A stretch of 5,033 nt of DNA, from assembly GCA_025363025.1 (NCBI GenBank), contig JANYEO010000237.1:1-5033 (forward strand), in the 5' to 3' direction. The notes beneath the pieces are model-generated. The model was given only the letters and a program-made list of their open reading frames with translations. It ran no database searches and was not told the DNA's origin. Shown here one piece after another: positions 1-5,033 of this stretch; within the stretch, counting starts at the first letter, position 1, and every line of letters starts with the position of its first letter. The position numbers were made by a program, and so were the translations under genes. This DNA comes from Opitutia bacterium (GTDB lineage Bacteria > Verrucomicrobiota > Verrucomicrobiia > Opitutales > JANYEO01).

Positions 1-1098
1 CGTGCGCATCATGTCATTGGCTAAACATTCCCTAACAGCGCCAAAATTAGCCACTTTGGGCGTCTTTCCTGTGAAAAAGCGGTGCAAGGCCCCTTTTGCC
101 CGCTCCATCGGGATCTGCACCATTTTACGTCCAAAAACCCCTTTACGAATATCCCCTTCTTTATAATCAAGCTTCACATAATGAGGGGTGTTATATTGAG
201 GCTCTTTAATCTGTACATAATCTTGTATTAAAGCCCCTACGTATACCCGCTCCTCCATTGCCCCCTTGGCCCCTGGTAAGTCCCCCTTTAAGGCCGTAAA
301 CAGCTTTTGCGCCGCAGCCCCTAGGGGGGCTTCTTTATTACCCAGCTTCACATAAGCCGCAAGGTCTTTTTGAAAAGCCGTTATTCGCACTTTAGAGCTG
401 CTCGTACCCGTAGGGTTTAACAATTTTTCAATTGCTTTATAACTGGCAGAATCTTCTTGTTTTAATTCTCTCAAAAGGAACTCCGCCGCACGTATAGAAA
501 ATTTATGGTTAGGGTCTAGCAATTTATTAAAATCAGCCTCCACAAAGCGCTTATAGCCTACAAACCCTGGTTCTACGCCCTTTTTCTTGTCTTGGTGGAA
601 AGCATAACGCCCGACAGACGCATGACGCTCTGTGAGCGTTTTCCGTTTCCCTGTCGCAGGCGTATGGTAAATAGACGCTTTATCTCCCTGCAATGCGGTT
701 AAACCATAAGGAATCGTTGGCGGAGGCGGTAATTTAATTTCCCTGCCTTTGGTTGCTTTAACTTCACTTTCGGCAACGGTTTTGGCAACGGTCAATACCT
801 GTGTTAGGTTCCTGCTCGTAATATGCGCGCCTTTAGTTAAAGTATCCGTTAACGCTTCTTTGGCGGCCCGAGCGGCGGGTTCACCTAAATGCAGCTTTAT
901 CGCTGTCAGCACAAATTCGGCTGTTTGTTTATTAGCTAATTTCACACTGCGACTTGTGGATTCGGCCTTAACCCCTGGCTTAAGCGCTAAAATTTGGCCA
1001 GAACCTGAGTCTGCCACAATACGGTTAGAGCCATGCAAGGCGGCTTGCTCAAGACGACCAAAAGGAGAATTACTAGGGGCAGAAAGGGCAATAGCCAT
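1..1098 (-). CDS. Unrecognised multi-domain protein, N-terminal 366 residues; candidate secreted effector
   Basis: Reading from ATG at 1098-1096, the minus strand stays open for 366 codons to the left window edge, so the C-terminus is missing. I do not recognise the family. The start MAIALSAPSNSPFGRLEQAA is rich in Ala, Ser and Pro and has no hydrophobic signal peptide; no membrane segment is visible anywhere. Residues about 50-112 look helical (SRSVKLANKQTAEFVLTAIK, then GAHITSRNLTQVLTVAKTVA). A proline linker (LPPPP, about 123-127) separates them from a basic region (TGKRKTLTERHASVGRYAF, 149-167), a helical middle (185-290) and a C-terminal part ending FGAVRECLANDMMR (352-365). The protein is rich in Lys and Ala and appears basic. 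A polar Ser/Pro N-terminus plus helical modules fits type III-secreted proteins, but this is inference only. The last helix might begin a kinase-like or other enzyme domain lying outside the window. Confidence is high that it is coding, because of its length and promoter, and low for function. Confidence 0.82.
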   Translation of the reverse strand, partial: MAIALSAPSNSPFGRLEQAALHGSNRIVADSGSGQILALKPGVKAESTSRSVKLANKQTAEFVLTAIKLHLGEPAARAAKEALTDTLTKGAHITSRNLTQVLTVAKTVAESEVKATKGREIKLPPPPTIPYGLTALQGDKASIYHTPATGKRKTLTERHASVGRYAFHQDKKKGVEPGFVGYKRFVEADFNKLLDPNHKFSIRAAEFLLRELKQEDSASYKAIEKLLNPTGTSSSKVRITAFQKDLAAYVKLGNKEAPLGAAAQKLFTALKGDLPGAKGAMEERVYVGALIQDYVQIKEPQYNTPHYVKLDYKEGDIRKGVFGRKMVQIPMERAKGALHRFFTGKTPKVANFGAVRECLANDMMRT

Positions 1099-1118
1099 AG
1101 GGTAAAATTTCTCCCACA

Positions 1119-1148
1119 ATGATAATCTCGTCAAAGCTTCTTCGTCAA
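1119..1148 (-). promoter_or_regulatory. Sigma70-type promoter for the minus-strand gene
   Basis: On the minus strand, TTGACG (1148-1143; five of six matches to TTGACA) is followed after 18 bp by TATCAT (1124-1119; five of six matches to TATAAT). Transcription would start near 1112, leaving only about 14 nt of leader before the ATG at 1098. A GGGAG that could act as ribosome binding site lies at 1115-1111, 12 nt from the ATG, and would sit at or partly outside the extreme 5' end of this transcript. A second TTGACG copy (1134-1129) lies between the two boxes but has no suitable -10. The call rests on motif match and placement only. Confidence 0.5.
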
Positions 1149-1239
1149 TGGAGATTCATCGAAGCCCTTGTTATCTCACTCATTATCAAAGCTTGCACAG
1201 AGAAATTCTGACACCCAATGTAAGCACTGAAAAAGCCTT

Positions 1240-2187
1240 ATGGATACGCCACCCCCACCCATTGTCGATTTTAATGCCCTTACCTTGCGTATAGGTGAGG
1301 AAGCCTTAAGCAAACGCTTGATGATGGAAGCCCGTCAAGAATCAGACGAAATGAAGCAATCCCTCGCCTGGGTGCAAACCTTTCATCTTCGGATAGAACG
1401 CGTGCTAAAGCTCGTAGGCCTTTATCATCGAGGCCGGCGCAATTCGACCAAAATTCAAATTATTGAAAATACGCTGCCTATCCCTAACCTTCCTGCGGCC
1501 TTCGAAGGCTTTCGTTTACTCCAGCTAAGCGACTTGCACTTAGATATAGACCCCTCTCTCCCTGCAGCTGTAGTCGATGCCCTAAAAGGATTAAACTATG
1601 ACCTCGCCGTTATCACAGGGGATTTTCGCTGCCGTACCATTGAAGATTATTACCCCGCTACCTTAGCTACCCAGCCGGTTATTAATGCTTTAAAAGAGCC
1701 CATTTTAGCCGTTCTGGGCAATCACGATCCGATAGAAATTGTCCCCCATTTAGAGGCCCGGGGCCTGCGCTTCCTCGTAAACGAGCTTTATCCTTTAGAA
1801 AAAGATGGGCAAACCCTTTGGATTATCGGGATAGATGACCCTCATTTCTATCAAACTTACGATCTTAAAGCCCTAACAAATGCCCTCCCCCCGGGGGCAT
1901 GTACCCTCCTTTTGGCCCATTCTCCAGAAATAGCTCCCGAAGCAGAAGCCGTCGGTATTAACGCTGCTTTATCGGGACATACCCATGGAGGTCAAATATG
2001 TCTGCCTTTTGGTATTCCTATAACAACCAACATGTTAAGGAATAAAAAACGCAGCCTTGTAGCCGGCAATTGGACCTGGGGAAAGCTCCGCGGCTACACC
2101 TCCCGCGGGACGGGTTGCTGTGGCGTCCCCGTCCGTTTTAATTGCCCAGGAGAAATTACGCTTCACACGCTGACTTCTATCGAGTAA
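1240..2187 (+). CDS. Calcineurin-like metallophosphoesterase, YkuE/YaeI/LpxG type
   Basis: A complete 315-residue protein carrying the metal-binding motifs of the calcineurin-like phosphoesterase fold in order: SDLH (D98, H100), TGD (D128), GNHD (N161, H162), AHSP (H227) and SGHTHGGQ (H247, H249). The C-terminal PVRFNCPGEITL is typical of the YkuE/YaeI group. Such enzymes use a two-metal centre to hydrolyse phosphodiesters. Chlamydial LpxG, which cleaves UDP-2,3-diacylglucosamine in lipid A synthesis, is a related enzyme, so that role is possible but unproven. The first 75 or so residues form a soluble, charged helical extension (EALSKRLMMEARQESDEMKQ) with no membrane anchor or Tat signal, unlike YkuE, so the protein is probably cytoplasmic or peripheral. 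ATG 1240 is the first start after an in-frame TGA at 1228-1230; no Shine-Dalgarno is visible. The sugar porter gene follows after 40 bp on the same strand, suggesting cotranscription, with no obvious metabolic link. Confidence 0.95.
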   Translation: MDTPPPPIVDFNALTLRIGEEALSKRLMMEARQESDEMKQSLAWVQTFHLRIERVLKLVGLYHRGRRNSTKIQIIENTLPIPNLPAAFEGFRLLQLSDLHLDIDPSLPAAVVDALKGLNYDLAVITGDFRCRTIEDYYPATLATQPVINALKEPILAVLGNHDPIEIVPHLEARGLRFLVNELYPLEKDGQTLWIIGIDDPHFYQTYDLKALTNALPPGACTLLLAHSPEIAPEAEAVGINAALSGHTHGGQICLPFGIPITTNMLRNKKRSLVAGNWTWGKLRGYTSRGTGCCGVPVRFNCPGEITLHTLTSIE

Positions 2188-2227
2188 GGAAGATATCCCT
2201 TAGGCCCCTTCTTCATTTCTTTAAATA

Positions 2228-3667
2228 ATGAGCAATTCTGCTAAACTCAATCAGCCCAACCGGCATATTTATAGCATCGGCATCGTTGCCGCCTTAGCCG
2301 GTTTTTTATTCGGGTTCGATACAGGTATCATCTCAGGCGCGCAGGAATATATTTTCCACACCTTTGGCATTCCTGAAACCGCGGCGGATCAAGCCATCGC
2401 AGCTCTCAAAGGCTTTATTGTGGCCGCCGTTCCTCTCGGCGCTCTTTTTGGCGCTACTGTTAGCGGGCTTTTTGCCGAAAGGCTTGGGCGGCGTCGCAGC
2501 TTGCTTTTTACCTCTATACTGTTTGTCGCAGGGGCTTTGATGACTGCTTTTGCGGGTAGCATTCATATGGTCATTCTTGGGCGCTTAATCATGGGCGTGG
2601 CTATTGGTATCTCAGCGATGATAGCGCCTATGTATTTAAGCGAAATCGCCCCACCTCAGATGAGGGGGACGCTTGTTACCTTTTTTCAGTTGGCCATCAC
2701 CATTGGCCTCATGGCGGCCTTTATTACGAATTTTATATGCGCTCATTGGGTTTCGGATGCTACCCTTAATTGGCGTTGGATGTTCGGCCTCGGGGGTATT
2801 CCCGCAGCTGGCCTTTTTACTGGGATGCTCGCTATGCCCGATAGCCCCCGCTGGTTATTAGCTAAAGGCCGGTTAGATGAAGCCCGCAAAACTCTTCAGT
2901 ATTTATATACTAAAAAAGATGTAACAAGCGATATAGAAGATATCCAATTTAGCCTCTCCCGGGAAGAAGGCTCTTGGAGGGATTGTTTTAGCCCCCGCCT
3001 CTTCCCCTTGTTGGTAATGGCCTTTGGCCTCTTTGTGCTACAGCAACTTTCGGGGATCAACGCCATTATGTACTATGGCCCCTCTGTTTTCGAAAAAGCC
3101 GGGTTTGGCGGTTCTGGGAAGTTACTCGCCCAAGTCGCTATTGGCCTCATCAACGTAGGGATGACGGTGGTAAGCTTGCAGTTGATAGACCGTGCTGGCC
3201 GCCGCCGCCTTCTTTTCTGGGGTTTTTCGGGTATGTGCGTATGCCTCGCCTTAGTGGGCCTTTGCCTTAGCCTTGCGGAGAGCGGGCTCGCAGCCCATTG
3301 GATATCGCTTATCAGTGTCCTCGCCTTTATCGGTTTTTTTGCAGTCAGCCTTGGGCCTGTACCCTACCTCATCATGTCAGAGGTCTTTCCGTTAAAAGTA
3401 CGCGCAAGCGGTATGGCCATCGCCAGCTGTGCTAACTGGGGCTTCAACATGCTCGTTACAGAAAGCTTCCCTATCCTCCAAACAACCCTCGGGATGGCCC
3501 CCACCTTCCTTTTCTTTGCTTTTTGGACAGCCGTTGGCGTTTATTTTACATGGAAGTTTGTTCCAGAAACAAAGAACCGTCCGCTAGAAGCCATCGAGGT
3601 CAACTTATACGCCGGCCGCCCCTTACGGGAATTAGGGGAGCCTGTATTAGCTCAGACCACTGTATAA
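2228..3667 (+). CDS. Sugar porter family MFS transporter (XylE/GLUT-like)
   Basis: A complete 479-residue inner-membrane transporter with 12 predicted helices, the usual length for the sugar porter family. Visible signatures are GFDTGIISGA (29-38; D31 matches the proton-coupling Asp27 of XylE), RLGRRRSL (85-92), GRLIMGVAIG (118-127), LSEIAPPQMRG (137-147), PDSPRWL (204-210), QQLSGINAIMYYGP (272-285), DRAGRRRL (321-328), GPVPYLIMSEVFP (376-388) and PETKN (446-450). Q154, Q272, Q273 and N278 correspond to sugar-contacting Gln168, Gln288, Gln289 and Asn294 of XylE, and W404 to XylE Trp416. The substrate-site Trp (XylE Trp392, GLUT1 Trp388) is replaced by Y380, so specificity may differ. The expected function is proton-driven uptake of a hexose or pentose; the exact sugar cannot be told. 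ATG 2228 gives a normal N-terminus. There is no Shine-Dalgarno, and the gene probably depends on the promoter of the phosphoesterase gene 40 bp upstream. Confidence 0.96.
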   Translation: MSNSAKLNQPNRHIYSIGIVAALAGFLFGFDTGIISGAQEYIFHTFGIPETAADQAIAALKGFIVAAVPLGALFGATVSGLFAERLGRRRSLLFTSILFVAGALMTAFAGSIHMVILGRLIMGVAIGISAMIAPMYLSEIAPPQMRGTLVTFFQLAITIGLMAAFITNFICAHWVSDATLNWRWMFGLGGIPAAGLFTGMLAMPDSPRWLLAKGRLDEARKTLQYLYTKKDVTSDIEDIQFSLSREEGSWRDCFSPRLFPLLVMAFGLFVLQQLSGINAIMYYGPSVFEKAGFGGSGKLLAQVAIGLINVGMTVVSLQLIDRAGRRRLLFWGFSGMCVCLALVGLCLSLAESGLAAHWISLISVLAFIGFFAVSLGPVPYLIMSEVFPLKVRASGMAIASCANWGFNMLVTESFPILQTTLGMAPTFLFFAFWTAVGVYFTWKFVPETKNRPLEAIEVNLYAGRPLRELGEPVLAQTTV

Positions 3668-3850
3668 TACATGATTAATGACTTTAAAGAATTTTTCAGT
3701 TTAAGACTACAACTGATACAGAGAACTCAATCTTCCTTGACTGTAACTGCCTAAAGTGAGACACTGAGACAGTCGCACTGCGTCACAATGTCCCGTTTTT
3801 GGCGCTCCGCCCTCTAACTCTCTTCTTTTAGTATTTCCTTAATTAAAATC

Positions 3851-3974
3851 GAGACCGGTTGCAGAATGCATTGATTTTGAGGAATTTGTAGGACGAAGTG
3901 ACGAGTGTGCTAAGGCACTCGAGGAATGACAACCGACCAAAAACTCAAAAGAAATGCATTCTGCAACCGGTCTC
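3851..3974. repeat. 124-bp foldback element with 22-bp perfect terminal inverted repeats
   Basis: The left arm 3851-3872 (starts GAGACCGGTTGCAG) and the right arm 3953-3974 (ends CTGCAACCGGTCTC) are exact reverse complements over 22 bp. After a symmetrical two-base GA/GA mismatch (3873-3874 and 3951-3952) pairing resumes for 7 bp (TTTTGAG 3875-3881 with CTCAAAA 3944-3950). Interrupted pairing follows inward, and a separate apical hairpin closes the structure: CGAGTG at 3902-3907 with CACTCG at 3916-3921. Complementarity stops sharply at both outer ends, which defines an element rather than a general palindrome. No convincing target-site duplication is visible. It is too short to encode a transposase. 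It could be a MITE-like or REP-like dispersed element; as a transcript it would form a long imperfect stem. A role as terminator for the transporter is possible, but no U-tract follows on the plus strand. Confidence 0.88.
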
Positions 3975-3982
3975 ACAAAAGT

Positions 3983-3998
3983 TGGCACACTTCCTGCT
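3983..3998 (+). promoter_or_regulatory. Candidate sigma54 (RpoN) promoter of dnaK
   Basis: The site reads TGGCACACTTCCTGCT. The -24 element TGGCAC (3983-3988) is a full match to the start of the consensus, and the -12 element CTGCT (3994-3998) matches TTGCW in four of five positions. The invariant GG (3984-3985) and GC (3996-3997) are separated by exactly 10 bp, as sigma54 polymerase requires. Transcription would begin near 4009, giving a leader of roughly 58 nt before the dnaK ATG. I found no good sigma70 boxes in this leader and no CIRCE operator. Placement is right, but one site of this kind can occur by chance, and no activator site was identified. Confidence 0.4.
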
Positions 3999-4066
3999 AA
4001 TAGACGCACATCAATCATTTGATTTTCAATAACACACACTTTCTCTAACTAAACTATCTAATCATC

Positions 4067-5033
4067 ATGTCTCGTATTCTCGGTATCGATTTAGGCACTA
4101 CAAACTCTTGCATGGCCGTTATGGAAGGCGGGCAACCCGTCGTGGTCCCCAATGCAGAAGGCGCTCGTACAACGCCCTCGGTTGTCGCCTTTACTAAATC
4201 AGGGGAGCGTCTAGTAGGCCAAGCCGCTAAACGCCAAGCCGTTACAAACCCGCACAATACTATCTTCTCGGCAAAGCGGATGATCGGGCGCAAGTTTAAC
4301 GAAATTCAAGCAGAGGCCAAAAACTTCCCCTTCAATGTCGTCGAAGGCAAAAATGGCGATGCCTGTATCGAAATTGATATGGGGGGTAAAAAAGAAATTT
4401 TCGCACCAGAGCAAATTTCAGCCATGATCCTCGGCAAATTAAAAGCCGATGCAGAAGCCTATTTAGGGGAAAAGATCACCGCTGCGGTCATCACCGTCCC
4501 TGCTTACTTTAACGATGCCCAGCGCCAAGCCACCAAAAATGCCGGTGCTATTGCCGGGCTAGAGGTGAAGCGCATTATTAACGAGCCTACAGCCGCTTCC
4601 CTCGCTTACGGTTTAGATAAAAAGAAGGATGGTAAAATTTCTGTCTTCGACCTCGGGGGCGGGACGTTCGACGTCTCGGTGCTCGAAATTGGCGAAGGCG
4701 TCTTCGAGGTAAAATCAACTAATGGCGATACCCACCTTGGCGGGGACAATTGGGACGAAAGCCTTATCAACTGGCTCGTTGACGAATTTAAAAAAGATAA
4801 CGGGATCGATTTACGCAAAGACCCGATGGCCCTCCAACGCCTGAAGGAAGAAGCCGAAAAAGCCAAAATCGTCCTCTCCGCCGCTCAACAAACAGATATC
4901 AATCTTCCATTTATAACCGCGGATGCATCCGGCCCCAAGCACTTAAATGTGCCTTTGACCCGGGCCAAAATGGAGCAAATCTGCGATCCACTGTACACTC
5001 GCCTTGCAGCCCCTTTCAAAAATTGCTTAAAAG
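4067..5033 (+). CDS. dnaK: Chaperone DnaK (Hsp70), N-terminal half
   Basis: The first 322 codons of DnaK run off the right edge; the family is normally about 640 residues, so most of the ATPase domain is present and the linker and substrate-binding domain are missing. Hsp70 signature 1 is IDLGTTNS (7-14), and signature 2 is VFDLGGGTFDVSVL (193-206). K70 (FSAKRMIGRKF) matches the catalytic lysine of E. coli DnaK, and T200 the autophosphorylation threonine. PAYFNDAQRQATKNAG (135-150) and NEPTAASLAYG (172-182) are intact, so the enzyme looks functional. DnaK binds and releases unfolded polypeptides in the cytoplasm through ATP cycles driven by DnaJ and GrpE. ATG 4067 gives the standard MSRILGIDLGTTNS start; no Shine-Dalgarno precedes it. 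Neither grpE nor hrcA is immediately upstream, where the preceding gene is a sugar porter. The ATPase segments closely resemble verrucomicrobial (Opitutae) DnaK as I remember it. Confidence 0.98.
   Translation, partial: MSRILGIDLGTTNSCMAVMEGGQPVVVPNAEGARTTPSVVAFTKSGERLVGQAAKRQAVTNPHNTIFSAKRMIGRKFNEIQAEAKNFPFNVVEGKNGDACIEIDMGGKKEIFAPEQISAMILGKLKADAEAYLGEKITAAVITVPAYFNDAQRQATKNAGAIAGLEVKRIINEPTAASLAYGLDKKKDGKISVFDLGGGTFDVSVLEIGEGVFEVKSTNGDTHLGGDNWDESLINWLVDEFKKDNGIDLRKDPMALQRLKEEAEKAKIVLSAAQQTDINLPFITADASGPKHLNVPLTRAKMEQICDPLYTRLAAPFKNCLK

Larger units (their letters stand above)
3668..4066. other. 399-bp intergenic region before dnaK
   Basis: No credible gene lies here. The left part (3668-3850) shows only weak secondary structure: CAGTT/AACTG arms at 3697-3701 and 3711-3715, and a short GGCG-CTC-CGCC stem at 3801-3811 without a following T-run. 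I therefore see no clear terminator for the transporter gene. The middle is the foldback element at 3851-3974. The right part (3983-4066) holds a sigma54-like site and an A/T/C-rich dnaK leader. A 27-codon frame at 3671-3754 lacks a ribosome binding site and family features and is not called as a gene. Confidence 0.7.

Noticed and set aside
749..1105. 118-codon plus-strand frame
   Set aside because: It is antisense to the long minus-strand gene, which has the better promoter, composition and length.
2333..2566. 77-codon minus-strand frame inside the transporter gene
   Set aside because: It is a shadow of the conserved sugar porter reading frame, whose first signature motifs lie in and around this stretch.
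3663..3668. Perfect TATAAT overlapping the transporter stop codon
   Set aside because: No -35 box at 16-18 bp upstream and no gene immediately downstream, so it is probably chance.
3671..3754. 27-codon plus-strand frame (starts MINDFKEFF) after the transporter stop
   Set aside because: It is short, has no Shine-Dalgarno, and nothing in the peptide suggests a known small protein or leader function.
3801..3811. GGCG-CTC-CGCC hairpin as terminator of the transporter
   Set aside because: The stem is only 4 bp and no T-run follows directly, so it does not meet the criteria for an intrinsic terminator.
3902..3921. CIRCE-like GAGTG...CTAA and CACTC sequences before dnaK
   Set aside because: CIRCE is TTAGCACTC-N9-GAGTGCTAA. 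Here the half-sites are in the opposite order, carry a two-base insertion (GAGTGTGCTAA), and are explained as the apical hairpin of the foldback element.
3839..4039. 66-codon minus-strand frame across the foldback element
   Set aside because: It lies almost wholly on the inverted repeat and dnaK leader, has no ribosome binding site or recognisable features, and its openness is explained by the repeat sequence.

Overview
The window holds four protein genes: two are cut by the window edges and two are complete. Lineage is inferred from protein character only. The DnaK (with 'DASGPKHL' and 'SLAYGLDKKKDGKISV') and the YkuE-like phosphoesterase with a soluble N-terminal extension read most like Verrucomicrobiota, probably class Opitutae. 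No rRNA or other marker is present to confirm this.

Layout. Positions 1-1098 (minus strand) carry the first 366 codons of an open reading frame that runs off the left edge. I do not recognise it. It looks like a cytosolic or secreted multi-domain protein, and a host-directed effector is one unproven possibility. A 141-bp divergent intergenic region follows, with a good sigma70-type promoter for the minus-strand gene. Positions 1240-2187 (+) encode a calcineurin-like metallophosphoesterase of the YkuE/YaeI/LpxG type. After 40 bp, positions 2228-3667 (+) encode a complete sugar porter of the major facilitator superfamily; the two probably share a transcript. A 399-bp gene-free stretch (3668-4066) comes next. 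It contains a 124-bp foldback element with perfect 22-bp terminal inverted repeats, and 8 bp beyond it a site with the exact spacing of a sigma54 promoter. From 4067 to the right edge is the first half of dnaK, encoding the Hsp70 ATPase domain.

The genes do not form one pathway. The phosphoesterase and transporter are a housekeeping or nutrient-uptake pair, dnaK is a chaperone gene without grpE, dnaJ or hrcA immediately upstream, and the left-hand gene is accessory in character. The points most worth following are the foldback element, the sigma54-like site before dnaK, the unknown left-hand gene, and the absence of well-placed Shine-Dalgarno sequences before all four starts. I found no convincing evidence of a complete new system within these 5 kb.
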